DNA of 64,000 nt from Rhodothermales bacterium (GTDB lineage Bacteria; Bacteroidota; Rhodothermia; Rhodothermales; UBA10348), in the NCBI GenBank assembly GCA_024711125.1, contig JANJTM010000029.1, positions 62,001-126,000 on the forward strand, in the 5' to 3' direction. The notes under the pieces were generated by a model. The model was given only the letters and a program-made list of their open reading frames with translations, was not told where the DNA came from and did no database searches. The position numbers and the translations under genes are program-made. Position 1 is the first letter of the stretch; every line of letters starts with the position of its first letter. Shown piece after piece: positions 15,929 through 25,569 of the stretch.

Positions 15929-18019
15929 ATGGGCATCATGAACAGGCTGCGGGAAAGCACCGCAGTGATTCTCTGGATTCTCGTCTTCGCCTTCGGCATC
16001 ATCTGGGTCCTCCAGGATTCGGGCGGTCTCGACGCGGTCGGCGTGCTGTCGAACAACATCGGCACCGTCAACGGTGAGCCGATCACGTTCGACGAATACA
16101 ACCAGGCGCTCGACAACCAGGTCCAGAATTACCAGCAGCAGACCGGCGAATCCATGCCGCCCCAGGCGCTGGACCAGGCCCGGGACCGCGTTTTCAACCA
16201 GCTCGTCGAGCTGAAGCTGCGCCAGCAGGAACAGCAGCGGCTCGGCCTGGCCGTGTCGGACGTCGAGCTCGTCGACATGGTCCAGGGCGCGAACCCGCAC
16301 CCGATCATCTCGCTGTATTTCGGCGACGGCCAGGGCGGAGTCGATCGGAGCCTCCTGCAGAGCTTCATCGACAACCCGGCCGCGAGCGCCGACTGGATCC
16401 AGATCGAGCAGTACCTGCGCACCGAGCGCCTGCGCGAGAAGCTGGACAATCTCGTCGTGGCGGGTGCCCGCGTATCGGACGCCGACGTGGCCGAGGAGCA
16501 CGATCGGCGCAACCGCTCGGTCGACGTGCGCTTCGTCGCGCTCCGGTTCACCGACGTGCCCAACGACTCCGTAGCCGTCACCGACAGCGACCTTTCCGGC
16601 TTCTATTCGGAACACAAGGACGAATTCGAGCGCAAGCGCTCGGTCAATTTCCTCTACGTCTCCCGGGACAAGAAGCCGACCGCCGAAGACTCGGCCGCGG
16701 TGCTGAACGATCTCGCCGAACTGCGCGCGGCCTTCGCCGAAGCCGACGACGACTCGGTGTTCCTCGCCCGCAACGGCTCGGATACGCCCTTCGCCGACAC
16801 TTGGCTTCGCCCGGACGAACTCGACCAGTCCCTCGCCGACGCCGTCTTCGCGAATCCCGTGGAGGGCGCGGTCGTGGGCCCGATCATCGCCGGCGGCAAG
16901 GCCCACCTCGTCAAGATCCGCGGCCTCCGCACGCCCGAAGAGACGGCCGTGCGCGCCCGCCACATCCTGTTCCGCGCGACCGAAGGGGACGACGTGGCCC
17001 GCCAGGCCGCCCGAACCCAGGCGAACGACGTACTCGCCCGCATCCGCGCCGGCGAGGATTTCGCCGAGATGGCTCGCACGTATTCGACCGACGGATCGGC
17101 CGCGAGCGGGGGCGACCTCGGATGGTTCGGCCCGGGCCGCATGGTGAAACCGTTCGAGGACGCGGCGTTCGCCGCCCAGGTCGGCCGGGTGGTAGGGCCG
17201 GTCGAGACCCAGTTCGGCTACCACCTCATCGAGGTCACCGAGCGCGCGACCCGCGAGGTCAACATCGCCGACTATTCGCTTCCGCTGCGCGCCAGCGTCG
17301 GTACGCTGAACGCCATCCAGGAGCAGCTCGACGATCTTCAGTACTTTGCCGAGGACAACGGGGACTTCACCTCCGAGGCCCAGCGTCTCGGCCTGCAGAC
17401 CGTGAACGTCGAGATCGAGGACGAACAGCCGTTCATACCCGTCATCGGCAACAGCACGCAGCTGACCAACTTCCTGCTCGACGCCGAAGTCGGGGCGGTC
17501 AGCCCGGTCATAGAACTGAACGAGTTCTTCATTGTCGGCGTGGTGACCTCGGTCACGCCCGCCGGCTTCCGCCCGCTCGACGAGGTACGCGCGCAGATCG
17601 AACCCCGCGTCCGAAACGAGAAGAAGGCCGCGCTGCTGACCGAGCGGCTTCGCTCGGCGCTCGAGAAGGGTGGGTTCGACGGATTGGCCGCCGCGGTGGG
17701 CGCGACCGAATCCTCGGCGCAGGGTCTGTCCTACTCGAACCTTATCGTGCCCGGTCTCGGTCGCGATCCGAAGTTCGTCGGGTCGGCGCTCGGGCTGAAG
17801 GCCGATGAAACGTCGGGCGTGATCGAGGGCTCGACCGCCGTGTACGTGATCCGCACGACGCAGTCGTACGACCCGTACCCGCTCGACGATGCCGGCAAGG
17901 CCGCGCTGCGCGACCAGCTGCTGAGCCAGCGCCAGAACCAGCTCCGCGCCCGGTGGATCGCCGACCTCCGCGAAAAGGCCGATATCGTGGACAACCGGCG
18001 CAAGGTCCTGATCCAGTAA
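15929..18019 (+). CDS. PpiD/SurA-like periplasmic peptidyl-prolyl isomerase
   Basis: A 696-residue protein with one N-terminal membrane anchor (about residues 13-29, [17 protein letters not shown]) and a large periplasmic part. SurA_N-like helices follow the anchor ([16 protein letters not shown]). A parvulin-type rotamase domain spans about residues 340-437 ([37 protein letters not shown]). A second PPIase-like/C-terminal region ends the protein. PpiD proteins help fold and release proteins leaving the Sec channel. The chain is longer and more acidic than the E. coli protein (about 620 residues). It is monocistronic, with a terminator 20 bases after the stop. Confidence 0.88.
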   Translation: MGIMNRLRESTAVILWILVFAFGIIWVLQDSGGLDAVGVLSNNIGTVNGEPITFDEYNQALDNQVQNYQQQTGESMPPQALDQARDRVFNQLVELKLRQQEQQRLGLAVSDVELVDMVQGANPHPIISLYFGDGQGGVDRSLLQSFIDNPAASADWIQIEQYLRTERLREKLDNLVVAGARVSDADVAEEHDRRNRSVDVRFVALRFTDVPNDSVAVTDSDLSGFYSEHKDEFERKRSVNFLYVSRDKKPTAEDSAAVLNDLAELRAAFAEADDDSVFLARNGSDTPFADTWLRPDELDQSLADAVFANPVEGAVVGPIIAGGKAHLVKIRGLRTPEETAVRARHILFRATEGDDVARQAARTQANDVLARIRAGEDFAEMARTYSTDGSAASGGDLGWFGPGRMVKPFEDAAFAAQVGRVVGPVETQFGYHLIEVTERATREVNIADYSLPLRASVGTLNAIQEQLDDLQYFAEDNGDFTSEAQRLGLQTVNVEIEDEQPFIPVIGNSTQLTNFLLDAEVGAVSPVIELNEFFIVGVVTSVTPAGFRPLDEVRAQIEPRVRNEKKAALLTERLRSALEKGGFDGLAAAVGATESSAQGLSYSNLIVPGLGRDPKFVGSALGLKADETSGVIEGSTAVYVIRTTQSYDPYPLDDAGKAALRDQLLSQRQNQLRARWIADLREKADIVDNRRKVLIQ

Positions 18020-18038
18020 TCGGCTCCCGGTTCCGTAC

Positions 18039-18083
18039 GAAGGCCCGGCCCCCGCCACGCGGAGGCCGGGCCTTCTCGTTTGG
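18039..18083. terminator. Intrinsic terminator between ppiD-like gene and dapF
   Basis: GAAGGCCCGGCC (18039-18050) pairs perfectly with GGCCGGGCCTTC (18064-18075), a 12-bp stem with a 13-base loop followed by TCGTTT. It lies between the convergent ends of the ppiD-like gene and dapF. It clearly serves the former and might stop both strands, although the minus-strand T-run is poor. Confidence 0.7.
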
Positions 18084-18148
18084 CGCCGGTCGGCTCGACC
18101 GGTTCGCGGGTGAAGCGCCGGCGAGCGGGGGAGCCGAACCGCAGCCGC

Positions 18149-18982
18149 CTACCACTCGAACGTGCCCCGGAAGACGCTCCGGGCAGGACCGGACAGCACC
18201 ATCCGTTCCGGGCACTCGGGATCTCCCACGATCTCCACCGTCAGGCGACCTCCCGGCATCTCGACCTGCACGGGTCCGGCGTCGACCCGACCGGCCAGGC
18301 GGGCAACGACGGCCGATGCGGTTGCCCCGGTGCCGCAGGCCAACGTTTCGGCCTCGACACCCTTCTCGAAGGTGCGCACCCGAAGCCGCTGACGACCGGT
18401 CACCTCGACGAAGTTCACGTTGGCCCCTGCGGGACCCAGGGCCGCGTCCCGGCGGAGTGCCGGCCCCGCGGTAGACACGGGGGCCGCGTCGACCGTCTCC
18501 ACGAAAACCACGAGGTGCTCGGTACCCGTCCAGACGAAGCATGCCTCCTCTCCCACTCCGTCCACCGGAAGCACCTCCCGTCGCCCGAAATCGCGGTGCG
18601 GAGGGAGGGTGAGCCGGACGTCCGCATCGTCATCGGTCGGAACGCCGGCCTCGTACCGACCCGCGTCCGTGTCGAAAACCAGGGGTTCGCTCTCCATGCC
18701 CACCGACCGGGCGTAGCGAGCCAGGCAGCGGGCGCCGTTTCCGCACATCGTGCCGACGGAACCGTCGGCATTGAGGTACCGCATGCGGAAATCGGCACCG
18801 GGGCGATCGGGCGTCTCCAGCGCGAGGAGCCCGTCGGCGCCGATCCCGGTGCGCCTTGGCGCATACCGCAGGGCCAAGTCCCGCAATTCGGCGGGCGTGA
18901 AGTGGTAGAACCGGTTGTCGACGACGATGAAGTCGTTCCCGGCTCCCTCCATTTTCGTAAATTCCACCACCAGTCTCCGCAT
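18149..18982 (-). CDS. dapF: Diaminopimelate epimerase
   Basis: A 277-residue PLP-independent epimerase that converts LL- to meso-diaminopimelate for lysine and peptidoglycan. Both catalytic cysteines are visible: C80 in MCGNGARC and the second in LACGTGA. The N-terminal KMEGAGNDFIVVDN signature is intact. The length matches the family. It is divergent from phoH across 56 bases, which must hold both promoters. It supplies the substrate of LysA, encoded at 6890-8182. Confidence 0.96.
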   Translation of the reverse strand: MRRLVVEFTKMEGAGNDFIVVDNRFYHFTPAELRDLALRYAPRRTGIGADGLLALETPDRPGADFRMRYLNADGSVGTMCGNGARCLARYARSVGMESEPLVFDTDAGRYEAGVPTDDDADVRLTLPPHRDFGRREVLPVDGVGEEACFVWTGTEHLVVFVETVDAAPVSTAGPALRRDAALGPAGANVNFVEVTGRQRLRVRTFEKGVEAETLACGTGATASAVVARLAGRVDAGPVQVEMPGGRLTVEIVGDPECPERMVLSGPARSVFRGTFEW

Positions 18983-19038
18983 CCAGATCCTCCGAATCGG
19001 GTCCTTTCGAGCCGAAACTACATCCGAGTCCAGCCACG

Positions 19039-20001
19039 TTGACCGAAAAGCGCATCCTCATCGAGAAGGCCGAGCCCCTTCTCCTCTTCGGCTTCAACGA
19101 CGTGTACCTGCGCAGGATCGAGCAGGCGTTCCCGAATACGTTGATCACCGCGCGCGGAGACCAGGTGCTGCTGCGTGGAGAGCAGGCTTCCATCGAGGCG
19201 GTCGAGCGCATCCTCGACGAGCTGATCCTGCTCGTCAACCGGAACGGGCACCTCACCGAGAACGACATCGACACGGTGCTCGCACTTTTCGGATCGGGCG
19301 ACGGTGCCCCACCGACCGTGGCCGATACGCACCACACGGTCGTCTTCACGCCTTCCGGAGGATCCGTCCGGGCCAAGACGCCCAACCAGATCCGCCTCGT
19401 GGAATCGGCGCGTACACACGACATCGTATTCGCGATCGGTCCGGCCGGAACGGGGAAGACGTACACGGCGGTCGCGATCGCGGTGGCCGCGCTCAAGTCC
19501 AAGCAGGTCAAGCGCATCGTGCTGTGTCGCCCCGCGGTGGAGGCCGGCGAGCGGCTCGGATTCCTGCCGGGGGACTTCCGCGAGAAGATCGACCCGTACC
19601 TGCGCCCGCTCTACGACGCGCTCGAGGACATGCTGTCGCGCGAGAAGCTCAACAGTTTCATGGAGCAGAACGTGGTCGAGATCGTGCCGCTGGCCTACAT
19701 GCGCGGCCGCACGCTGAACTCGGCTTTCGTGATCCTCGACGAGGCGCAGAACGCGACCGCGCTGCAGATGAAGATGTTTCTCACCCGCCTCGGGGCCGCC
19801 TCCCGCGCCATCATCACGGGCGACCTGACCCAGACCGACCTCCCGAGCCGCGAAATGAGCGGGCTCGTACAGGCGCGCGACATCCTCGAGGAAGTGGACG
19901 GAATCGATTTCGTGTACTTCGACGAAGGGGACGTCATCCGCCACCGCCTCGTCAAGGACATCATCAAGGCCTACGAGCGCTACCACGCTGGCGACGCCTA
20001 G
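19039..20001 (+). CDS. PhoH family ATPase
   Basis: A 320-residue PhoH-like P-loop protein. An N-terminal KH-like region (residues 1-80) is followed by the ATPase with Walker A GPAGTGKT at 134-141, CRPAVEAGERLGFLPGD, and Walker B VILDEAQN. This is the short PhoH/YbeZ architecture. YbeZ-type proteins sit beside ybeY and act in RNA or ribosome metabolism, but ybeY is not adjacent here. Translation appears to start at TTG 19039, because no ATG or GTG precedes the conserved MTEKRILIE start in frame. It ends six bases before the convergent WG-repeat gene. Confidence 0.92.
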   Translation: MTEKRILIEKAEPLLLFGFNDVYLRRIEQAFPNTLITARGDQVLLRGEQASIEAVERILDELILLVNRNGHLTENDIDTVLALFGSGDGAPPTVADTHHTVVFTPSGGSVRAKTPNQIRLVESARTHDIVFAIGPAGTGKTYTAVAIAVAALKSKQVKRIVLCRPAVEAGERLGFLPGDFREKIDPYLRPLYDALEDMLSREKLNSFMEQNVVEIVPLAYMRGRTLNSAFVILDEAQNATALQMKMFLTRLGAASRAIITGDLTQTDLPSREMSGLVQARDILEEVDGIDFVYFDEGDVIRHRLVKDIIKAYERYHAGDA

Positions 20002-20006
20002 CGGGC

Positions 20007-20996
20007 TCAGCCGCCCCGGACGATCCGACCGGTCCGGTCGATCCAGCGCTCCGAACCCGCCTCCAGCACCCGAGCCAACGGGCCGTCGAATGACTCGACG
20101 CGTTCGAAGCGGGCCGGTATCACGAGCGAACCCTCCCGGTCCACGTAACCCCACCGCCCCGCTTCCCGAACGGGAGCGAGCCCCGAGGAGAAATCACCGG
20201 CAGCCTCGAACCGCGCGGTCACGACTTCCCGCCCGTCCGTATCGATGTAGCCCCATGCGCCGTCGCGGCGAAAGCGGGCACGGCCCTCCCGGAACGGGAA
20301 GACCACCGCCGACGGCGCCCTGAACGCCTCGGAACCGTCGCGACGAATGAAGAACCCCGACGACCCGTCCGACACGAGCGCCAGCCCGTCCGAAAACGGG
20401 CGGGCCGATACGTACTGCGGCGGAACCACCCAGGCCCCGGACCCGTCGACATAACCCCAGCGGCGCTCGGTGCGGAAAAAAAGGAATTTCCGGTATCGCT
20501 GCGCCGGAAAGACCCCCTCGGCAAAGGCCAAAGCCCCGTCGAAAACGGGAGCCACGATTTCGTTTCCGGACGCGTCGAGGAGTCCCCACCGTTCGCGTCC
20601 GAGGATCCGGAACGGGGCGCGCCCCTCCCGCATCGGTTGGATCTCGGCGTACCGGGCCTCGCCGAGCGGCTCGCCGGCCGCACCCACGAGAAACCACCCC
20701 ATCTCGTCCCTGGCCCGAGCGACCCCGTCGGAGTACGGCTCTGCCGCCAGGTACCGCGGTTCGACGATCCAGGAACCCGACGTGTCCACGTACCCCCAGC
20801 GGTCGCCTTCCCGGGCCGGAGCCCGCCCTTCGGAAAACGGCCCGAGCGCGTCGAAGCGGGGCGGAATCACCAACGTGCCGCCTGTATCGATGGCGCCCGC
20901 CGCGCCGTCGATCGTCACCGGGTACCGCGCCTCCTGGGCTCCGACCGGCGCCGCCAGGAGCCAGGCCGACGCCAGGAAGGCCACGATGCGTGTCAT
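20007..20996 (-). CDS. Secreted WG-repeat protein
   Basis: A 329-residue exported protein: a signal peptide at residues 1-20 (MTRIVAFLASAWLLAAPVGA) followed by about six WG repeats. The repeats have the shape WGYVDxxGxxVxxPxF, for example RWGYVDTSGSWIVEPRYL, RWGLLDASGNEIVAPVF, AWGYIDTDGREVV and RWGYVDREGSLVIPARF. WG repeats form beta-rich binding surfaces of unclear role. The start codon overlaps the panD stop (ATGA at 20993-20996), so it is the last gene of a panC-panD-WG unit. A run of seven A (20476-20482) lies inside the gene. Confidence 0.88.
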   Translation of the reverse strand: MTRIVAFLASAWLLAAPVGAQEARYPVTIDGAAGAIDTGGTLVIPPRFDALGPFSEGRAPAREGDRWGYVDTSGSWIVEPRYLAAEPYSDGVARARDEMGWFLVGAAGEPLGEARYAEIQPMREGRAPFRILGRERWGLLDASGNEIVAPVFDGALAFAEGVFPAQRYRKFLFFRTERRWGYVDGSGAWVVPPQYVSARPFSDGLALVSDGSSGFFIRRDGSEAFRAPSAVVFPFREGRARFRRDGAWGYIDTDGREVVTARFEAAGDFSSGLAPVREAGRWGYVDREGSLVIPARFERVESFDGPLARVLEAGSERWIDRTGRIVRGG

Positions 20997-21391
20997 GCGG
21001 GGATGGTCCCGGCAAGCACCTCGGCCACCGAGAGTTCGCGCACGTCGACCGGATTGTTCTCCCCGTCGACCAGCACGACCCGGGCCGTGTGCCGGCGGGC
21101 TTCCTCGGGCGTCATGTCGGCGTACGAAATGATGATCACCTCGTCGCCCTTCGCGGCGAGACGCGCCGCAGGGCCGTTCATGCAGATCGTACGACTGCCC
21201 GGGGGCGCGGGGATCGTATAGGTCTCGAGCCGGCTTCCGTTGTTCACGTTGACGACGGCCACCTTCTCGTACGGAAGGATGCCCGACAGGTCGAGCAGCT
21301 CCTGGTCCACCGTGATGGAGCCTTCGTAATAGAGTTCCGCCTGCGTCACGCGGACGCGGTGCAGCTTGGCGCGGAACATGGTGAGCGTCAT
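20993..21391 (-). CDS. panD: Aspartate 1-decarboxylase (pyruvoyl-dependent)
   Basis: A 132-residue proenzyme that makes beta-alanine from aspartate for pantothenate. It cleaves itself between Gly and Ser to form the pyruvoyl group. With the ATG at 21391 the cleavage site is exactly G24-S25 (YYEGSITVD), the family numbering, and this decides the start over the in-frame ATG at 21424. The NGSRLETYTI and NGPAARL motifs are present. It lies 73 bases after panC and overlaps the WG-repeat gene by four bases. Confidence 0.95.
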   Translation of the reverse strand: MTLTMFRAKLHRVRVTQAELYYEGSITVDQELLDLSGILPYEKVAVVNVNNGSRLETYTIPAPPGSRTICMNGPAARLAAKGDEVIIISYADMTPEEARRHTARVVLVDGENNPVDVRELSVAEVLAGTIPA

Positions 21392-21464
21392 GGGCGCGGA
21401 ATCGCTGGGGCTGGACTCGTCCAATACGTGCGGGGGCCGATTGTTTCCCGCCCGGGGCGCAGGG

Positions 21465-22325
21465 TCAGCCCGGGGCGCGAACGATGCGGTTGTCGATCAG
21501 GCGCGCGGTGCCGAACCACGCCGCCACGGCGGCCAGCACGGTCGTTCCGGGTTCGACGGTCGTGACCGGCTGCAGGGTCTCGGCCTCGACGATCTCGGCG
21601 TAGTCGATCCTGGCGAGGGACGCCGAGACGATGCGATCGCGCATTCCCCGCTCCAGCCCGGCGACGTCGGTCTCGCCCGCGAGGATTCGGTCCCTGGCCT
21701 CGAAAACGGCCTTCGACAGCACTACCGCCTGGGTGCGTTCTTCCGGGGCGAGATAACGGTTACGGGACGAGAGGGCCAATCCGTCCGGTTCGCGTACCGT
21801 GTCGACGCCCACCAGTTCGACGCCGAGGTTCAGATCCCGCGCCATCCGGCGCAGTACGAAGAACTGCTGGGCGTCCTTGAGGCCAAACACCGCAACGTGC
21901 GGGCGGCAGGCCGACAGCAGCTTGGCCACCACGGTGGCGACTCCGCGAAAATGCCCCGGGCGGCGTGCGCCGCACAGACGATCCGGCAGGCGCTCCACGT
22001 CCACCCACGTGAGGGGCGGCTCGGGATACATCTCGGACACGGTGGGCGCGAACACGAGGTCGGCCGCGGCATCCCCCGACAGCAGGGCGAGATCAGCCCC
22101 CAGGTCCCGCGGATACCGCTCGAAGTCCTCCCCGGGGCCGAACTGGGTCGGGTTCACGAAGATGGTCACCGTCACGTGATCGGCCAGCCGCCGCGCCGAC
22201 CGCACGAGTTCCAGGTGCCCCTCGTGCAGCGAACCCATGGTCGGAACGAGCGCCAGGCGTCTTCCGTCGGCCCGGATCCGATCGGATTCGGCCTGCATCT
22301 CGACGATGGATGTGACGACGCGCAT
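21465..22325 (-). CDS. panC: Pantothenate synthetase
   Basis: A 286-residue ATP-dependent ligase that joins pantoate and beta-alanine. The nucleotide motif PTMGSLHEGH (H34, H37), FVNPTQFGPGEDFERYP, and KDAQQFFVLRRMARDL with SSRNRYL (KMSKS-like region) are all present. The length is normal. It heads a panC-panD-WG gene unit with a likely promoter at 22376-22383. panB is not in the window. Confidence 0.96.
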   Translation of the reverse strand: MRVVTSIVEMQAESDRIRADGRRLALVPTMGSLHEGHLELVRSARRLADHVTVTIFVNPTQFGPGEDFERYPRDLGADLALLSGDAAADLVFAPTVSEMYPEPPLTWVDVERLPDRLCGARRPGHFRGVATVVAKLLSACRPHVAVFGLKDAQQFFVLRRMARDLNLGVELVGVDTVREPDGLALSSRNRYLAPEERTQAVVLSKAVFEARDRILAGETDVAGLERGMRDRIVSASLARIDYAEIVEAETLQPVTTVEPGTTVLAAVAAWFGTARLIDNRIVRAPG

Positions 22326-22375
22326 CGACGCAAGCAGTGGATTCGGTTGGCGCGAGGAATGGATCCGGCGCGGCG

Positions 22376-22383
22376 CAAAACTA
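22376..22383 (-). promoter_or_regulatory. Candidate -7 box of the panC-panD promoter
   Basis: Read on the minus strand, 22383-22376 is TAGTTTTG, an exact match to the Bacteroidota -7 consensus TAnnTTTG. Transcription would start near 22370, about 45 bases ahead of panC. A clear TTTG -33 partner is not visible, so strength is uncertain. Confidence 0.4.
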
Positions 22384-22475
22384 CGTCACGGTCCACGCGC
22401 GACCACGATCGCCGGGCGCTCTCCCGGTATTCAGCGACAATCCACGAGGCACTCCAGGGACCCCGCGTAATTTCC

Positions 22476-22492
22476 CGCAACCACGGGTTGCG
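22476..22492. promoter_or_regulatory. 17-base inverted repeat upstream of fumC
   Basis: CGCAACC-ACG-GGTTGCG is a perfect 7-3-7 inverted repeat. It directly follows a -7-like TAATTTCC (22468-22475) and lies 43 bases ahead of the fumC ATG. It could be an operator at the transcription start or a short leader hairpin. No known regulator site matches it. Confidence 0.4.
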
Positions 22493-22534
22493 TCTCCCCC
22501 CGCGGCCGACTCCATGTCCATCCGAGGAACTGCC

Positions 22535-23935
22535 ATGGCCGACTTCCGCATAGAAAAGGACTCGCTCGGTGAGATGCGGGTCCCCGCCGACGCCGCGTAC
22601 GGCGCCCAGACCCAGCGAGCCGCCGAGAACTTTCCGATCTCGGGCCTGCGCTTCCCCCGTCGATTCGTCGAGGCGCTCGGCATCGTCAAGTACGCCTGCG
22701 CCGAGGCCAACGAGGAAATGGGGCTGCTGCCGTCGGCGCAGGCCGACGCGATTCGCGCCGTCGCCCAGCGCGTCATCGACGGGGAGCTCGACGACCAGTT
22801 CGTGCTGGACATCTACCAGACGGGCAGCGGCACCTCGACCAACATGAACGCCAACGAGGTCATCGGAAACCTGGCGACCGTGGCGATGGGCGGGGCGTTC
22901 GGCTCGAAGCTCGTGCATCCGAACGACCACGTGAACATGTCGCAGTCGTCGAACGACGTGATCCCGACGGCCATGCACGTGGCGGCGGCGGTCGCGATCC
23001 ACGACGAGCTGCTGCCCGCTCTCGACCGGTTCGCCGCGTCGCTCGAGGCCAAGGCGGTCGAGTTCGACGACGTGCTCAAGTCGGGCCGCACGCACCTGAT
23101 GGACGCCACCCCGGTCCGCCTGGGCCAGGAATTCTCGGGTTACGCGGCCCAGGTACGCGGCGGCATCCGCCGGCTGAAGGCCTGCGCCGCCGAGCTCGAG
23201 GAGCTGGCGCTGGGCGGAACCGCGACCGGAACGGGTATCAACTGCCCCCTCCCCTTCCCGGAGAAGGCGATCGGCTACATCTCGCGCAAGACCGGACTGC
23301 CGTTCCGCGAGGCCGCCAACCACTTCGAGGCCCAGGCCGCCAAGGACGGCTTCGTGCTGGTCGCGGGGGCGCTCAATTCCATCGCCGTGGCGCTGCTGAA
23401 GATCGTCAACGACATCCGCCACCTCTCGAGCGGCCCCACCTCGGGGCTGGCCGAGATCCGGCTTCCGGCGATCCAGCCCGGCTCGTCCATCATGCCGGGC
23501 AAGGTGAACCCGGTCATGAGCGAGGCCATGATGATGGTCTGCGCACGCGTCATGGGCAATCACACCACGATCACGATCGGAGGCCAGCACGGCAATTTCG
23601 AGCTGAACGTGATGATGCCGGTCATGATTCACGCGATGCAGGAGTCGATCGCGATCCTCTCGGGTGCGCTGGACGCCTTCCGCACGAACTGCCTGGACGG
23701 CATCACGGCCGACCGCGACCGCTGCCGCGAACTGCTCGAGCTCAACCCCTCGATCGCGACCGCGCTCAACGCGGCCATCGGATACGACAAGGCGGCCGTG
23801 GTGGCCAAGAAGTCGGCCGCCGAGCGCCGTTCGGTCCGCGACGTCGCCCGGGAGATGGGGCTGCTTTCGGACGAGGAGCTCGACCACGTGCTCAACGTGC
23901 GGGACATGACCGAGCCGGGCGTGCCCGGGCACTGA
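22535..23935 (+). CDS. fumC: Fumarate hydratase, class II
   Basis: A 466-residue TCA-cycle enzyme that interconverts fumarate and L-malate. It carries TGSGTSTNMNANEV, SGRTHLMDATP with the catalytic-site His, and the superfamily signature GSSIMPGKVNPV with the catalytic Ser near residue 319. The ATG at 22535 is chosen over ATG 22514 because GAGGA (22524-22528) sits six bases before it and the protein then begins MADFRIEKDSLGEM as in other FumC proteins. The CoA-transferase gene starts four bases after its stop. Confidence 0.96.
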   Translation: MADFRIEKDSLGEMRVPADAAYGAQTQRAAENFPISGLRFPRRFVEALGIVKYACAEANEEMGLLPSAQADAIRAVAQRVIDGELDDQFVLDIYQTGSGTSTNMNANEVIGNLATVAMGGAFGSKLVHPNDHVNMSQSSNDVIPTAMHVAAAVAIHDELLPALDRFAASLEAKAVEFDDVLKSGRTHLMDATPVRLGQEFSGYAAQVRGGIRRLKACAAELEELALGGTATGTGINCPLPFPEKAIGYISRKTGLPFREAANHFEAQAAKDGFVLVAGALNSIAVALLKIVNDIRHLSSGPTSGLAEIRLPAIQPGSSIMPGKVNPVMSEAMMMVCARVMGNHTTITIGGQHGNFELNVMMPVMIHAMQESIAILSGALDAFRTNCLDGITADRDRCRELLELNPSIATALNAAIGYDKAAVVAKKSAAERRSVRDVAREMGLLSDEELDHVLNVRDMTEPGVPGH

Positions 23936-23939
23936 ACCC

Positions 23940-25094
23940 GTGACGGCACCGCGGCCCGACGAACGGGGTCCCCTGGCCCTGCCCGAGCCGATCCTCGTGG
24001 TCGAGCTGGCATCCGTACTGGCAGGGCCGGCCGTGGGCCAGTTCCTCGCCGAACTCGGTGCGCGGGTGCTCAAGATCGAGAACCCGCGCACCGGGGGCGA
24101 CGTGACACGAAGCTGGCGGCTTGACGGGGAAGCGAAGGATCGACCATCGGCCTACTTCGCCTCCTGCAACCGGGGCAAGGAGTCGGTGGCGCTCGACCTG
24201 GCCTCGGCGCCGGACCGCGCCGCCGCGCACCGCATCCTGCGTCGGGCCGACGTGGTCCTGACCAGCTACCTGCCGGGGCAGGCCGAACGGTTGGGCACCG
24301 ATGCGGCGACGCTGCGCTCGCTCAACCCGCGCGTGGTGGTCGCCTCGATATCAGGCTACGGTCCGCGGACCGACCGCGCCGGTTACGATGCGGTGGTGCA
24401 GGCCGAAACCGGCTTCCTGTACATGAACGGGCAGCCGGACGGGCCTCCCACCAAGATGCCGGTCGCGTTGGTGGACCTGCTGGCCGCACACCAGCTCAAG
24501 CAGGCGATCCTCCTGGCCCTCTGGCGGCGTTCGCTCACCGGGGAAGGGGGCGAAGTGCAGGTTTCGCTGCACGACGCCGCGATCTCGTCCCTGGCCAACC
24601 AGGGAACGAACTGGCTTGCGGCCGGCCACGACCCCGGCCGAATGGGGTCGGAACATCCGAACATCGTGCCGTACGGGCTCCTGGTGACCGGTCGTGACGG
24701 TCGCTCCCTCCTGCTCGCGGTCGGAACCGATGCCCAGTTCGCGACGCTGTGCCGGCTGCTGGATCGCGCGGAATGGGCGGAGGACGAACGCTTCCGGACC
24801 AATGCGGCGCGCGTACGCCACCGCGCCGTTCTCGGCGGGCTGCTGCGGGAACGCATCGCCGGGATCGATGCCGGGGCGTTGGGGCGAGCTCTCGACGACG
24901 CCCGCGTCCCTGCCGGACGGGTCCGTTCCGTCGCCGAAGCGCTCGACGATGTGCAGTCGGCCCGCCTCATCCTCCGCGGACCGGGGGTACCGGGCATCCG
25001 CCAGGCGGTCTTCGCGGCCGAGGCGCCCGATCCGGGGCCCGCTCCGATGCTCGGAGCCCACACCGATCCGGTGCTCGCCGAGTTCGCCGACTGA
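23940..25094 (+). CDS. CaiB/BaiF family (class III) CoA-transferase
   Basis: A 384-residue family III CoA-transferase, which moves CoA between carboxylic acids through an aspartyl-CoA intermediate. The catalytic Asp is D179 in MPVALVDLLAA. VVELASVLAGPAVGQFLAELGARVLKIE is the typical N-terminal Rossmann region. Translation begins at GTG 23940, four bases after fumC, so the two are almost certainly co-transcribed. The acid substrate is unknown; succinate or malate would be reasonable given the fumC link, but this is a guess. Confidence 0.88.
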   Translation: MTAPRPDERGPLALPEPILVVELASVLAGPAVGQFLAELGARVLKIENPRTGGDVTRSWRLDGEAKDRPSAYFASCNRGKESVALDLASAPDRAAAHRILRRADVVLTSYLPGQAERLGTDAATLRSLNPRVVVASISGYGPRTDRAGYDAVVQAETGFLYMNGQPDGPPTKMPVALVDLLAAHQLKQAILLALWRRSLTGEGGEVQVSLHDAAISSLANQGTNWLAAGHDPGRMGSEHPNIVPYGLLVTGRDGRSLLLAVGTDAQFATLCRLLDRAEWAEDERFRTNAARVRHRAVLGGLLRERIAGIDAGALGRALDDARVPAGRVRSVAEALDDVQSARLILRGPGVPGIRQAVFAAEAPDPGPAPMLGAHTDPVLAEFAD

Positions 25095-25101
25095 GCCCCG
25101 G

Positions 25102-25569
25102 TCAGGGGATTCCGACCGCCGATTCCAGCTCGGTCGGATGCCAGGGCCCCTCCCTGCGTTCGAATTCGCGGACACGCGCCACCCACGCCGCGTCGACCGT
25201 GTCGGCCCGGTTGCCGTACCGGGTGCGCACGTGGGTCAGCACGTCGGCGATCTGGTCGTCGGTCAGGAAGGCGTGCGGAGGCATGGCGTTGTTGTACTGC
25301 TGGCCCTTGACCGTCACGGGCCCCTGCATGCCGTACAGCAGCAGCCGGATCAGTCGTCCGGGGTCGCCCTGGACCCACTCGTTCTCCCGAAGCGGCGGAT
25401 AGGCGCCCGGGACGCCGGACGCGTCGGACTGGTGGCACGTGGCGCAGTAGCGTGCAAACACCTCGGCGCCGGTGGAAGGCGGGGCCGGCGTGGCGCACCC
25501 GCCCGCGGCGGCAAGCAGGGCCAGGGCGATGCATGCGCCCACGGCGATCGATGTACGGGGGTCCACCAT
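25102..25569 (-). CDS. c-type cytochrome lipoprotein
   Basis: A 155-residue exported heme protein. It has a lipoprotein signal ending AAAGGC (Cys25), one heme-binding CATCH motif (C42, C45, H46), and a likely axial Met at M96 in NNAMPPHAFL. The PP-containing C-terminal part matches monoheme cytochrome c class I proteins of respiratory chains. The ATG at 25569 gives the full lipoprotein signal; a longer open frame upstream lacks coding character. Its electron partner is not encoded nearby. It ends seven bases from the convergent CoA-transferase gene. Confidence 0.9.
   Translation of the reverse strand: MVDPRTSIAVGACIALALLAAAGGCATPAPPSTGAEVFARYCATCHQSDASGVPGAYPPLRENEWVQGDPGRLIRLLLYGMQGPVTVKGQQYNNAMPPHAFLTDDQIADVLTHVRTRYGNRADTVDAAWVARVREFERREGPWHPTELESAVGIP

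Noticed and set aside
15905-18058. A long minus-strand frame opposite the ppiD-like gene
   Set aside because: The plus-strand product has an anchor and a parvulin domain; the antisense product has no recognisable feature.
25425-25450. TGGCACG as a second sigma-54 promoter
   Set aside because: It lies inside the cytochrome gene, lacks TTGC at the right distance and faces no gene start.
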